Part shown: positions 19,772 to 28,724 of the stretch, in pieces
How positions within the stretch are numbered: the first letter of the stretch is position 1
How the letters are laid out: the number at the start of each line of letters is the position of its first letter
Assembly: GCF_000959525.1 (NCBI RefSeq)
Contig: NZ_CP009831.1
Location: forward strand, 744,001 to 808,000
Direction of reading: 5' to 3'
DNA length: 64,000 nt
Source: Burkholderia multivorans ATCC BAA-247
Lineage (GTDB): Bacteria; Pseudomonadota; Gammaproteobacteria; Burkholderiales; Burkholderiaceae
Notes under the pieces: generated by a model
What the model was told of the DNA's origin: nothing
What the model saw: the letters and a program-made list of their open reading frames with translations, nothing else
Database searches by the model: none
Translations under genes and position numbers: made by a program

Positions 19772-20419
19772 ATGACCACACGCCGACGCACGCAAATCGC
19801 CTTTCGCAAGCAGCCGCAGCAAGCGCGTTCGACGGAACTCGTCGGCGCGATCCTGCAAGCGGCGACACAGGTTCTCGCGAAGGAGGGCGCCGCACGTTTC
19901 ACCACCGCGCGTGTGGCGGAGAAGGCGGGCGTCAGCGTCGGCTCTGTCTATCAGTACTTTCCGAACAAGGCGTCGATCCTGTTTCGCCTGCAGGCCGACG
20001 AATGGATGCAGACGACGCGGATGCTCGGCGACATTCTGCAGGACACGCGTACGCCGCCGTTCGATCGGCTGCGCACGCTCGTGCATGCGTTCCTGCGCTC
20101 GGAGTGCGACGAGGCGGAGGTTCGCAGCGCGCTCAACGACGCGGCGCCGCTCTATCGGGACAGTCCCGAGGCGCGCAGCGCGCGGGCCGAAGGCAACCGG
20201 ATGATCGATGCGTTCATGGCCGAAGTGCTGCCGGCCGTGCCGGATGCGACGCGCACGCTGGCGACGGACCTGATTTCGACGACGCTCGGTTCGGTCGGCA
20301 GCAATTTTTCGCGCGTGCGCCGCACGCGTGCGGAGATCCATGCCTATGCGGACGAACTCGCCGACATGCTGTGCGCCTACCTTCGCGCGCTTCGGCGCAC
20401 GCACAAGCCGCGGGCTTGA
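19772..20419 (+). CDS. TetR-family transcriptional regulator
   Basis: A 215-residue repressor-type protein. The N-terminal helix-turn-helix is clear: RSTELVGAILQAATQVL, TTARVAEKAGVSVGSVYQYF, PNKASILFRL. The C-terminal ligand domain is not assigned. It diverges from the O-methyltransferase/alcohol dehydrogenase pair and the shared ATTCGCAT sites argue that it controls them and itself. ATG 19772 was chosen because the only other start, 19688, would put the inverted repeat inside the coding region; neither has a good ribosome binding site. Confidence 0.88.
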   Translation: MTTRRRTQIAFRKQPQQARSTELVGAILQAATQVLAKEGAARFTTARVAEKAGVSVGSVYQYFPNKASILFRLQADEWMQTTRMLGDILQDTRTPPFDRLRTLVHAFLRSECDEAEVRSALNDAAPLYRDSPEARSARAEGNRMIDAFMAEVLPAVPDATRTLATDLISTTLGSVGSNFSRVRRTRAEIHAYADELADMLCAYLRALRRTHKPRA

Positions 20420-20582
20420 GCGTCGCATGCGTCGAGCGTTCGGCCGCAGGCACGCCCCGTAGAAAGCCCCTATTGCGATCTATTGTTTCCAATTAATAAT
20501 GAATGGCCGGGAAGGTTGTCAAACTGCTTCCCGAAACTATCATTGTCATTCGAGAACGCGGCAACGGAAACGGAGATCCGAT

Positions 20583-20822
20583 ATGTCCACCCTGTGCATG
20601 CAGGCGCTCGTCCGCGGTAAAACTGTCCAGGTCGTCGTACTGCCCGACGAATCGACGGCAAAGATTTACATCGTCGACGAAGATCATCGTTCGCACCGTC
20701 CGAGAACGATGAGTATTCGGCAGTACGTGGAATCGGGAATGTCCGACGAGGACATCGCCCAGCACGTCGTCGACGTCGTGTCGACGTCGATCGAGCAGCT
20801 CGAGCGGCTGCGATCTCGCTGA
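20583..20822 (+). CDS. Small hypothetical protein
   Basis: A 79-residue protein preceded by GGAG. It looks like a small beta-hairpin plus helix domain (TVQVVVLPDESTAKIYIVDED, then SIRQYVESGMSDEDIAQHVVDVV). No signal peptide or membrane segment and no recognised domain. It starts a run of small conserved-looking genes between the TetR gene and chrB. Function unknown. Confidence 0.7.
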   Translation: MSTLCMQALVRGKTVQVVVLPDESTAKIYIVDEDHRSHRPRTMSIRQYVESGMSDEDIAQHVVDVVSTSIEQLERLRSR

Positions 20823-20919
20823 TCGACCGAACGCAAACGGCATTGCGCCGCAAATCGGGACATCCCCCGAGCTTTCTTGTAGAACGCCCGTGCTACGCTC
20901 CGATGGAGGAGGGCCGGGG

Positions 20920-21207
20920 ATGCCACGTATTCTTGCAATCGGGATATACAGAGTCTTCATTACCGCGATCGCGGTTCGACACGAAACCGGAGAAGTCGCG
21001 GGCTATGTCGGACGCATGCGCGTGACGACGCGTTCGGGTGTCGGCAGTGCGGTCGACGTCGCGTATCTGGATTCGATCCGGCATGCGAACGGGCAGTCGT
21101 TCGATTCGGAACTGTCCGCGTGCGACTACGTCGAGGAGCTGGCCGTCGCGCGCTACGGCGCGTGCAGTCCGGCGCCGTCGGCAAGCGTTCGGCAACCCGA
21201 AGTCTGA
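20920..21207 (+). CDS. Small hypothetical protein
   Basis: A 95-residue protein. ATG 20920 is preceded by GGAGGA at 20905-20910, a strong ribosome binding site, so the longer frame from 20890 is not needed. IGIYRVFITAIAVRHETGEVAGYVGRM suggests beta strands rather than a membrane helix, followed by a charged helical part. It lies 97 bases after the previous small gene in the same direction. Function unknown. Confidence 0.65.
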   Translation: MPRILAIGIYRVFITAIAVRHETGEVAGYVGRMRVTTRSGVGSAVDVAYLDSIRHANGQSFDSELSACDYVEELAVARYGACSPAPSASVRQPEV

Positions 21208-21397
21208 CGGACCGCGCGACGCGATCCATACCTGCGTCGTCGCGCGGCGCCGGTGCATGACGACCGCAACCATTCGCAATCCGTTATTGGGAAAAGCACT
21301 TAACCGCGGCCGATTGGTTAGCGGATATAGTGGATCCGATCACGGCGGTGCGCCGCTCACGAGCGCGCTGCCGCTAACGTTTGCCGATGGATGTCGT

Positions 21398-21610
21398 ATG
21401 AAAAATATAAACGAGAAAGCTACGGGTGCCGCGTGGGGTGTGGCCGCAGGATTGCTGCTCGCAGGTGTCGGATTGAGTCTCGACCTGTTCCAGCGCGCGC
21501 TGCACGGCGCGGCCGCCGGCAACGACTTCGTCGCGTCCGGTGTCGCGATGCTCGGCATCTTCCTGTCGGTCTATTCCACACACGAATTGCGGCGAAAGCG
21601 CCAGCACTGA
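21398..21610 (+). CDS. Small two-helix membrane protein
   Basis: A 70-residue protein with two hydrophobic stretches, GAAWGVAAGLLLAGVGLSL (about 10-28) and FVASGVAMLGIFLSVYS (about 44-60), and a basic tail RRKRQH. It is predicted to sit in the inner membrane with both ends likely cytoplasmic. The region before it carries an AT-richer TTGGTT ... TATAGT stretch near 21316-21330 that could be its promoter. Function unknown. Confidence 0.6.
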   Translation: MKNINEKATGAAWGVAAGLLLAGVGLSLDLFQRALHGAAAGNDFVASGVAMLGIFLSVYSTHELRRKRQH

Positions 21611-21623
21611 GCGACGCGGCAGT

Positions 21624-21923
21624 TCAGCCGCGTGCCGCTCTATCGGCGGCGCACGTGCCGATCAGCAAGTCGTCGACGAGGATCTCGCCCGCGCGGCGGC
21701 CCGCGCGGAGCGCCGCGAGGCTGTCCGTGAACAATCGGCCGCCGTCGTCGGCGAGCCGGATCGGCGCCAGCACGCGCGACGGCGTGTCGACGGCGCGTAC
21801 CTGGACGACCGCGACGAAACCGAATCGCGCGTCGTCCATCGTGTCGGCGTCCGGCGTTTCGTCGAGCCTGAACTCGCAGTCGACATCGATCGTGTAGCCG
21901 CGGTACGTGTAGGCACGGGTCAT
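21624..21923 (-). CDS. Small hypothetical protein
   Basis: A 99-residue soluble, acidic protein with a good GAGGAG ribosome binding site before ATG 21923. It begins MTRAYTYRGYTIDVDCEF and has alternating beta-strand-like segments. It converges on the small membrane protein gene (13 bases between stops) and diverges from chrB. No domain recognised; function unknown. Confidence 0.7.
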   Translation of the reverse strand: MTRAYTYRGYTIDVDCEFRLDETPDADTMDDARFGFVAVVQVRAVDTPSRVLAPIRLADDGGRLFTDSLAALRAGRRAGEILVDDLLIGTCAADRAARG

Positions 21924-22103
21924 CTGTGCTCCTCGTTCGAGTGGAGGGAGGCGCCGGCGATGCGTACGCGCATCATATCGGTATGTGCCCGGATGCGGAT
22001 CAGGGAAGCTACCGATGCGCACGCCGCGCCGGCCGGCGCGGCGCAAAAACGTAGCGATCTCTACACGATTGAAGCGGTCGCGACGTGCGACTATGCTGCG
22101 GCC

Positions 22104-23075
22104 ATGAACGTTGCCCTCGATTCGTGGCTGCTGCTGATCGTCAGCCTGCCGACCTCCGGTGCGACCGCGCGGATGCGAATCTGGCGCGCGTTGAAGGCCA
22201 TCGGTTGCGCCGCGCTGCGTGACGGCGCGTACCTGCTGCCGGCGCATGTGGAGCAGGCGTCGCAGCTTCGCGCGCTTGCCGACGATGCGCGCCGCGAAGG
22301 CGGACAGTCGTGGCTGCTCGACATCGTCGCCCGCGATGCCGAGCAGAACCGCGCGTTGCGTGCGCTGTTCGATCGCCGCGCGGATTTTGCCGCATGGCGC
22401 GCCGAACTCGAGAACGCGCACGACATGCTCGCGAACCTCGGCGCGGACGATCTCGCGCGCCTGAAGCGGCGCCATGCGCGCAGCTATCGCGCGATATGCG
22501 AGATCGATTTCTTTCCCGACGACGCGGCCGGCGCCGCCGATGTGCAGTGGCGACACTTTTCCGCCGCGATCGAAACCCGTCTGTCGGCCGGTGAACCGCA
22601 TCCGGCGGCGGGCGCGATCGCGCGCCGCGACCGTTCGCGCCATCAGGGGCAGCGTTGGGCGACGCGCCGGCGTCTGTGGGCCGACCGCGTCGCATGCGCA
22701 TGGCTGATTCAGCGATTCATCGATCCGCACGCGCGCTTTCTGTGGCTGGACGATCCGGCCGACTGCCCGGCGGATGCGCTGGGCTTCGACTTCGACGGCG
22801 CGACGTTTACGCATGTCGGCGGCCTCGTGTCGTTCGAAGTGCTGCTCGCGAGCTTCGGACTCGACGACGATCGCGCGCTCAACCGCATCGCGGCGCTCGT
22901 GCATGCGCTGGACGTCGGCGGGACGACCGCGCCGGAAGCGGGCGGCTTCGAGGCGATTCTCGCCGGCGCGCGCATGCGGCTGCCCGACGACGACGCGCTG
23001 CTGCGCGAAATGAGTACGGTGCTCGACTCGCTGTATGCGCACCATGCGCACGGCACGCGCGCTTCATCGACATGA
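22104..23075 (+). CDS. chrB: Chromate resistance protein ChrB
   Basis: A 323-residue ChrB-family protein, encoded just upstream of and overlapping in orientation with chrA (14 bases between). The N-terminal part (WLLLIVSLPTSGATARMRIWRALKAIG) and the C-terminal ChrB domain (RLWADRVACAWLIQRFIDPHARFLW, DFDGATFTHVGGLVSFEVLL) are both present. ChrB proteins are chromate-sensing regulators or enhancers of chromate efflux. ATG 22104 begins the recognisable family start; upstream in-frame sequence is non-coding in character. Confidence 0.93.
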   Translation: MNVALDSWLLLIVSLPTSGATARMRIWRALKAIGCAALRDGAYLLPAHVEQASQLRALADDARREGGQSWLLDIVARDAEQNRALRALFDRRADFAAWRAELENAHDMLANLGADDLARLKRRHARSYRAICEIDFFPDDAAGAADVQWRHFSAAIETRLSAGEPHPAAGAIARRDRSRHQGQRWATRRRLWADRVACAWLIQRFIDPHARFLWLDDPADCPADALGFDFDGATFTHVGGLVSFEVLLASFGLDDDRALNRIAALVHALDVGGTTAPEAGGFEAILAGARMRLPDDDALLREMSTVLDSLYAHHAHGTRASST

Positions 23076-23088
23076 CGGGCAGGCTTCC

Positions 23089-24303
23089 ATGAACAGGCTT
23101 CCGAAAATCGACGCGTGCGACGCGCCGCCGGCTCCGGCCCCCCATGACCGCCCGGCGTACACGCTGGCGCAGATGATCGGCTATTTCGTGCGGCTCGGCA
23201 CGTTCGGTTTCGGCGGCCCGGTCGCGCTCGTCGGTTACATGCGGCGCGACCTCGTCGACACGCGGCAATGGCTCGCGGAAGCCGACTACAAGGAAGGGCT
23301 GGCGCTTGCGCAACTGGCGCCGGGGCCGCTCGCCGCGCAGCTCGCGATCTACCTCGGCTATGTGCATTACCGCATTCTCGGCGCGACGCTCGTCGGCCTC
23401 GCGTTCGTGCTGCCGTCGTTCCTGATGGTCGTCGCGCTCGGCTGGGCGTACGCGACGTTCGGCGGCATTGCGTGGATGCATGCCGTGTTCTACGGCGTCG
23501 GCGCGGCTGTCGTCGGGATCATCGCGGTCAGTGCGCGCAAGCTCGCGGCCAAATGCGTCGGCCGCGACGTGCTGCTCTGGGCGATCTATCTGATCACGGC
23601 CGCGGTGACGGTCGTGACCGAATCGGAGGCGGCATGGCTGTTCGTCGCGGCGGGCGTCGTCGTGTGGCTGCGGCGCGCGCCGCCGCGGTGGTTGCGCGAC
23701 CGCTCCGCGGGCATCGTGTCGGCCGCCGTGCTACCGGGCGCCGCCGGCGCGACCGCGATGGTCGGCTGGCCGCTGCTGATGCAGCTGGGCGCGTTCTTCG
23801 CGAAAGCAGGGGCGTTCGTGTTCGGTTCCGGGCTCGCGATCGTCCCGTTTCTGTATGGCGGTGTCGTGACCGACCATCACTGGCTCAGCGAGCGGCAATT
23901 CGTCGACGCGGTCGCCGTCGCGATGATCACGCCGGGGCCCGTCGTGATCACGGTCGGCTTCATCGGCTATCTCGTCGCGGGACTGCCGGGCGCCTGTGTC
24001 GCGGCGGCCGCCACATTCCTGCCGTGCTATCTGTTCACGATCCTGCCCGCGCCTTACTTCAAGAAGTACGGGAAGCTGCCGTCGATCCTCGCGTTCGTCG
24101 ACGGCGTGACGGCCGCGGCGGTCGGTGCGATTACGGGGGCGGTGATCGTGCTTGCGCGCCGGTCGATCTACGATGTGCCGACCGTACTGCTTGCGCTCGC
24201 GACGGTTGCGCTGCTGGTCGGCTTCCGCAAGCTGCCCGAGCCGGCGATCGTTGCGGGCGCAGCGGTCATTGGACTTGTCGTCTATCCGCTGCTTCACCCG
24301 TGA
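23089..24303 (+). CDS. chrA: Chromate efflux transporter ChrA
   Basis: A 404-residue two-half CHR-family transporter with about 10-12 membrane segments. Each half carries the family signature: LGTFGFGGPVALVGYMRRD near residue 40 and the degenerate second-half FGSGLAIVPFLYGG. It expels chromate (and competes with sulfate) using the proton motive force. It follows chrB by 14 bases and is closed by a perfect hairpin at 24308-24334. The longer frame from 23035 overlaps chrB and is rejected. Confidence 0.95.
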   Translation: MNRLPKIDACDAPPAPAPHDRPAYTLAQMIGYFVRLGTFGFGGPVALVGYMRRDLVDTRQWLAEADYKEGLALAQLAPGPLAAQLAIYLGYVHYRILGATLVGLAFVLPSFLMVVALGWAYATFGGIAWMHAVFYGVGAAVVGIIAVSARKLAAKCVGRDVLLWAIYLITAAVTVVTESEAAWLFVAAGVVVWLRRAPPRWLRDRSAGIVSAAVLPGAAGATAMVGWPLLMQLGAFFAKAGAFVFGSGLAIVPFLYGGVVTDHHWLSERQFVDAVAVAMITPGPVVITVGFIGYLVAGLPGACVAAAATFLPCYLFTILPAPYFKKYGKLPSILAFVDGVTAAAVGAITGAVIVLARRSIYDVPTVLLALATVALLVGFRKLPEPAIVAGAAVIGLVVYPLLHP

Positions 24304-24307
24304 AAGC

Positions 24308-24334
24308 AGAAGGCCCGCGGCATGCGGGCCTTCT
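24308..24334. terminator. Perfect hairpin after chrA
   Basis: AGAAGGCCCGC/GCGGGCCTTCT arms of 11 bases with a 5-base loop, directly after the chrA stop and before the stop of the convergent small lipoprotein gene. It can serve both strands; there is no long U-run. Confidence 0.7.
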
Positions 24335-24339
24335 AGCGT

Positions 24340-24501
24340 TCAGCAATTGCCTTTCTTTGCCTGTCCCGGCGGACAGAAACCGTTCCCCGGGCCGCCTTGC
24401 GGCGCAACGACAACGGGCGGCCCCGGCACATATGCGACGCAGCCGGCGAGCAGGCCTGCCACGGTCGCTGCGGCAAGCAGCGCGATGATCTGTTTTTTCA
24501 C
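24340..24501 (-). CDS. Small lipoprotein (53 residues)
   Basis: GTG start at 24501 with GGAGAA five bases upstream. The product has a lysine-started hydrophobic signal (VKKQIIALLAAATVAGLLAG) and the lipobox LAGC with the acylated Cys21. The 32-residue mature part is rich in Pro and Gly (VPGPPVVVAPQGGPGN) and holds two more cysteines (Cys43 and the terminal Cys53), which could form a disulfide. It sits between two hairpins and downstream of the DUF4382 lipoprotein gene on the same strand. A cell-envelope role is likely; the specific function is unknown. Confidence 0.75.
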   Translation of the reverse strand: MKKQIIALLAAATVAGLLAGCVAYVPGPPVVVAPQGGPGNGFCPPGQAKKGNC

Positions 24502-24520
24502 TTCGTTCTCCGGTGAAGAT

Positions 24521-24544
24521 CGGAAGGGCCGCGCGGCCCTTCCG
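24521..24544. terminator. 24-base perfect palindrome between two lipoprotein genes
   Basis: CGGAAGGGCCGC followed directly by its complement, 17 bases after the DUF4382 stop on the minus strand. It is a likely terminator or attenuator for that gene before the small lipoprotein gene. Confidence 0.65.
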
Positions 24545-24561
24545 ACAATGAGGCAGAGTCG

Positions 24562-25713
24562 TCAGAAAGAAAAGTTGACGTTCGATGGATTCGCCGTCGC
24601 ATCGACGTTCGCCGACTGCGTCGCGCCGGACTCCGCGTCCGCTTCGATCGTATATCGTGCGGCGGCGGTCGGTGCGGCGGCAAGCGCGACCGGCAGCGAA
24701 CCCGTGTAGGTGCCGACGACGGGCGCCGCGGTCGGTACCGACAGTGAGTACGCGCCGGTATCCTGGTTTGCGTTGATCGACGTGATTTCGTATGCGTTCG
24801 CATCGATCGTCTGGAGCGCGCGCACGAACGCGTTGGCGCTCGGCGTGGCCGTTCCGCTGACGGCGCCCATCGTCGACGCCGGCAGCGCGATCGGCGCGTC
24901 CGATGCCGATACGGCCGTGGTCGTCTTCACGACGACCGGCACCGAGCGCACGATGCCCGATGCGAAATTGCTCCGCACGATCACGACGTCGTAGTTGCCC
25001 TGAGTCGAACTCTGGATCAGCGGCGACAGCACGAACTTCCCGGAACTGTCGGCAACCGTCCCGCGGACGACCTTGCCGCCCTGTTCGGCGTACACGGTTG
25101 CACCGGCTTCGGCCGCCGCGACGTAGCCGGAGATCGCGCCGCTCACGACGGTCGGAATCGCGGTGACGACTGGCTTCAGCGCATACGAACCATTGCCGCG
25201 CTGGACGATCGACTTGCACGCGTTGAAGTCGAGCACGAGATCGACGAGCGTGTTGGGCTGCACGGTGAACGGCTGGATGATCTTGTAACCGCTTTGCGTC
25301 GCGCTCGGCGTCGCGAGCGCCTGCTCGGTGCCGCCGCTCGGTACGACCGAGTTCGCGAGGCTATTGCCCTGGTTCTGCGCGAGCACGAGACGCACTTGCT
25401 GATATTGGCCGGCGGGCAGCGCCGTCTGACCGAGATCGGCGAGGACGCCGTTGGTCAGCGATAGCAGATCGATCTTCTGCGGCGTCGCGAGCGAAATCGT
25501 CGACCAGCCTGCATCGTTGTCGTTCGCATTCGGATTCGCGTTGACGCGGACTTGCGAGACGGTCACGTAGACGTGTTCGAACCCGCACGAAGGCGCGTCC
25601 GTCATTGCGACATGCAGCGTGCCGGTCTGCGGGCCGTTGTCGTCGCCGCCGCACCCGGCCAGTGCGACGGGGATCAGTGCTGCGCACAGCGTGGCTTTCG
25701 AGAGGCCGTTCAT
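24562..25713 (-). CDS. DUF4382-domain lipoprotein
   Basis: A 383-residue exported lipoprotein. The signal MNGLSKATLCAALIPVALAGC ends in the lipobox ALAGC (Cys21) followed by GGDDN. Residues about 30-165 match the DUF4382 type: GTLHVAMTDAPSCGFEHVYVTV, then LLSLTNGVLADLGQTALPAGQY and VDLVLDFNACKSIV. After this come carboxypeptidase-regulatory-like/Ig-like beta segments (GAISGYVAAAEAGATVYAE). Such proteins are found on the surface or periplasmic side of the outer membrane; biochemical function is not known. The start is fixed by the signal peptide. Confidence 0.88.
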   Translation of the reverse strand: MNGLSKATLCAALIPVALAGCGGDDNGPQTGTLHVAMTDAPSCGFEHVYVTVSQVRVNANPNANDNDAGWSTISLATPQKIDLLSLTNGVLADLGQTALPAGQYQQVRLVLAQNQGNSLANSVVPSGGTEQALATPSATQSGYKIIQPFTVQPNTLVDLVLDFNACKSIVQRGNGSYALKPVVTAIPTVVSGAISGYVAAAEAGATVYAEQGGKVVRGTVADSSGKFVLSPLIQSSTQGNYDVVIVRSNFASGIVRSVPVVVKTTTAVSASDAPIALPASTMGAVSGTATPSANAFVRALQTIDANAYEITSINANQDTGAYSLSVPTAAPVVGTYTGSLPVALAAAPTAAARYTIEADAESGATQSANVDATANPSNVNFSF

Positions 25714-25888
25714 CGGGTTGTTCCCCCGTTCGACGTTATTGTGGGTGGATCGAAGCATAGCGCCGTCGCTCGGGTCGAGGTGGTCAGGTTTGCAACCGGG
25801 CGTAACTTTTGCATCGAACGGTAAGCGCACGCCACTGCACGCGCGTGGCTGCGACGTATGCGCCGCGCGCACGACGCGCACTGCGCCG

Positions 25889-26851
25889 TCAAACCATGTC
25901 GACAGGCGCGATGTTCGCGGGGGCGTCGTTATCGTCGCGGCGGCCCCACGGCGGATCGAGCAACGCGATGCGTGCGTGCTCGATGAACTGCTTCAGCTTG
26001 TTGCTCGTGAACGGGCTGCGCGGATAGACCGCATAAACGACCTCGTCCTGCGGCGCCTCGTGCGCAAGCACGCGCACGAGGCGCCCGTCGCGCAGCGCTT
26101 CGTCCGCGATGTATATCGGCAGCATCGCGATGCCGATTCCCTCAACTGCTGCGTCGCGCAGCGTTTCGCCGTTGTTCGACAGGAACACGCTGCGCGGGCT
26201 GACCACGCGCGGTTTTCCCGTGGCGCCGCTCGCCCTGAACGACCACGTGACGGATGGCGCCGCTGTGCTGTAGTTCAGGCACCTGTGCCCGACCAGCTGC
26301 TCGATCGAATGCGGTTCGCCGTACTGTGCGCGGTAATCCGGACTGCATACGACGACGCGCGCACACGACCCGATCCGCCGTGCGATCAGCGTGCTGTCCG
26401 GCAGGCGCGCCGCGCGGATCGCGACGTCGAAGCGCTCGGTCTCGATGTTGACCACGCGATCGTCGGTTTCGACCGTCACACGCAGGTGCGGATGCGCTGC
26501 CGCGAATTTGGCAATCGCTGGGCCGAGCCAGAGCCGCGTGAGGCTCACGGGAGACGTGATGCGCAGTTCGCCGCACAGTCCGTGCGAGCGCTCGGCGACG
26601 TCTTCCGCGACTTCGAGCAGGCGGCGCATCGATTCCGACGCAGCTTCGTAGAAGATCTGGCCGGCTTCGGTCGGAACGACGTTGCGGGTCGAGCGCATCA
26701 GCAACTGCACGCCGAGCAGGCGTTCGAGATCGCTGATCCGTTTGCTGATCACCGATTTCGACAGGCCGAGCCGGCGGGCGGCCTCTGTGATGCTCTGCTG
26801 TTCGACCGCGAGGAGGAACGCGTGGATGTCGTCGTTGTTCAAGGACTTCAT
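25889..26851 (-). CDS. LysR-family transcriptional regulator
   Basis: A 320-residue LysR regulator. The N-terminal winged helix reads DDIHAFLLAVEQQSITEAARRLGLSKSVISKRISDLE; the rest is the two-lobed effector domain (ELRITSPVSLTRLWLGPAIAKF, RFDVAIRAARLPDSTL, GIGIAMLPIYIADEAL) of the CrgA/YafC-like subgroup. It carries a tail rich in charged residues after the domain. It is on the same strand as the decayed pirin gene upstream. Longer frames to 27217 overlap the pirin remnant and are rejected. Confidence 0.9.
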   Translation of the reverse strand: MKSLNNDDIHAFLLAVEQQSITEAARRLGLSKSVISKRISDLERLLGVQLLMRSTRNVVPTEAGQIFYEAASESMRRLLEVAEDVAERSHGLCGELRITSPVSLTRLWLGPAIAKFAAAHPHLRVTVETDDRVVNIETERFDVAIRAARLPDSTLIARRIGSCARVVVCSPDYRAQYGEPHSIEQLVGHRCLNYSTAAPSVTWSFRASGATGKPRVVSPRSVFLSNNGETLRDAAVEGIGIAMLPIYIADEALRDGRLVRVLAHEAPQDEVVYAVYPRSPFTSNKLKQFIEHARIALLDPPWGRRDDNDAPANIAPVDMV

Positions 26852-27011
26852 GAGTGGCTCTGGCAAGGATGGTTGGGCTGCGCAACGACGCGCGTCGACG
26901 ATCGAACGTGCCGGATCGCGCAACCCGCGCATGCGGGAGCGGACCATCGCGACATGTCGCAGCGCATCACGTGAAGCGGCGGTACGGCCGAAATCCCACG
27001 TCCTCGTGGAT

Positions 27012-27704
27012 TCATCGTAGGTTCTCCGCGCCGCTTGTCCAAGCGCCGTTTCGTGCCGGGCGGGCGGAACGGACACGGAGGAACACCAGCGTCGACGGCG
27101 CGAGTGCGTCGATGCTCGCGTCATGGCCCGCACGGGCGAACACGACCAGATGCATCGGATGGACGTCGAGCTCCCCGTTGATACGAACGCGTCCGTCGAC
27201 GACCGCGATCGCCGCACGATCGCCGGCGTCGGCCGGAAGCGGCATGCTCGCGCGAAGCGGCAGCGCGATGTCCCATATGTCGGCGGCGCCGACGCACGTG
27301 ACCGGTCCGGTCCGCCCGCGACACGCGCCGGCGATCACGCCGATGCGGCCGCCGCCGGGCAGCGGCACGATCGGCACCGCGGCGCGCTCGATGCGTGCGT
27401 CGCGACGACCGGTAGCGCCGTTCGGCGTTGCGGACTCGAACGTCAGCGTGAGCAGCGGTGCCGACGTTGCGACATCGCGCGCATCGGTGGCACTCGGGTA
27501 CCAGCTCACGCTTGCCGGCGCCGGCGCCGGTGCGGCGTGCCGGCGTGCTGCGGGCGGCTCGCCGGAACGCATGCAGTCGAGCCGGCCGAAGGGCCGCAGA
27601 TGGCCGCCGAGCGAGCGCGACGAGAAAAACGTCTGCACCTGTCGGCCCGACGCATCGACGGACGGAACGCTGCAGCTGAATACGGCAAGAACGGGTTTGA
27701 TCAT
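27012..27704 (-). pseudogene. Decayed pirin-family gene
   Basis: The 230-residue reading frame from ATG 27704 has a good match in style to the C-terminal cupin of pirins (AAVPIVPLPGGGRIGVIAGACRG, ADIWDIALPLRASMPLP, AVVDGRVRING, HLVVFARAGHDASIDA). The N-terminal cupin, which carries the metal-binding HPHRGFET and HSE motifs in real pirins, is missing: after a short pirin-like start (SRSLGGHLRPFGRLD) the sequence jumps to Ala/Pro-rich filler. The normal PFVMNT ending is also absent. An internal deletion plus a damaged 3' end explain this best. Neighbouring LysR genes on both sides fit the frequent LysR-pirin pairing. Confidence 0.6.
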
Positions 27705-27821
27705 CGGCGCGACACGACCGTAGAGGTTCGACACGGCGTAAGCGTAGACGCGGCGGTTTTGCGCCGGTAGACGGTGCGCGTTATCCTCACTGTCCCGTTT
27801 ATGGAACGATGGGCGCGGCCG

Positions 27822-28724
27822 ATGCAGGACCTCAACGATCTCTATTTCTTCGCGCAGGTAGTGGACTACAAGGGTTTCGCGCCGGCGAGCCGCGCGCTCG
27901 GCATCCCGAAATCGACGCTCAGCCGCCGCATCGCGATGCTCGAAGCGCGGCTCGGCGTGCGGCTCGTGCAGCGCTCGACGCGGCGGTTCTCGATTACCGA
28001 AGTCGGCCAGCGCTATTACACGCACTGCAAGGCGATGCTCGTCGAGGTCGAGGCCGCGCAGCAGGCGATCGACCGGATCACCGGCGAGCCGCAGGGGATC
28101 GTGCGCGTTACGTGCCCTGTCGCGATGCTGCACGCGCGAATCGGCGCGATGCTTGCCGAGTTCATGGCCGCGACGCCGCGCGTGACCGTGCATCTCGAAG
28201 CGACGAACCGTGTCGTCGACGTGGTCGGCGAAGGCATCGATCTCGCGATTCGCGTGCGGCCGCCGCCGCTGCAGGACAGCGATCTCGTGATGCGCGTGCT
28301 CGGCGAGCGCGCGTGGTGCCTGCTCGCGAGCCCGGCGCTGATCGGGGATCGCACCGTCGCGATGCCGGCCGATCTCGACGGTTGGCCGAGCCTCGATTTC
28401 GGGCCGGCGCAGCCGCAGCATACGTGGCAGCTCGACGGGCCCGACGGCGTGCACGCGGCGGTACGCCATACGCCGCGCTTCGTAACCGACGACATGATCT
28501 CGCTGCGGCACGCGGCTGTGGCCGGCGCCGGGATCGTGCAACTGCCGCTGATGATGGTCGCGGACGAACTGCGCCGCGGCGAGCTGGTTCGTGTGCTGCC
28601 CGAATGGGCGCCGAAGAGCGGCATCATTCACGCGGTGTTTCCGTCGCGTCGCGGACTGCTGCCTGCGGTGCGCGCGCTCGTCGATTTTCTTGCGGACGCG
28701 TTCGAGCGGATCGACGAACCGTGA
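27822..28724 (+). CDS. LysR-family transcriptional regulator
   Basis: A 300-residue LysR regulator starting MQDLNDLYFFAQVVDYKGF, with the helix-turn-helix APASRALGIPKSTLSRRIAMLE and RRFSITEVGQRYY. The effector domain contains GIVRVTCPVAMLHARIGAML and GIDLAIRVRPPPLQDSDL. It diverges from the pirin remnant with 117 bases between; in relatives such a LysR commonly controls the divergent pirin gene, so its target here may be dead. ATG 27801 is an alternative start. Confidence 0.9.
   Translation: MQDLNDLYFFAQVVDYKGFAPASRALGIPKSTLSRRIAMLEARLGVRLVQRSTRRFSITEVGQRYYTHCKAMLVEVEAAQQAIDRITGEPQGIVRVTCPVAMLHARIGAMLAEFMAATPRVTVHLEATNRVVDVVGEGIDLAIRVRPPPLQDSDLVMRVLGERAWCLLASPALIGDRTVAMPADLDGWPSLDFGPAQPQHTWQLDGPDGVHAAVRHTPRFVTDDMISLRHAAVAGAGIVQLPLMMVADELRRGELVRVLPEWAPKSGIIHAVFPSRRGLLPAVRALVDFLADAFERIDEP

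Noticed and set aside
27705-28631. Very long minus-strand frame continuing the pirin remnant across the LysR gene
   Set aside because: Antisense to a well-supported LysR gene; no pirin-like sequence in it.
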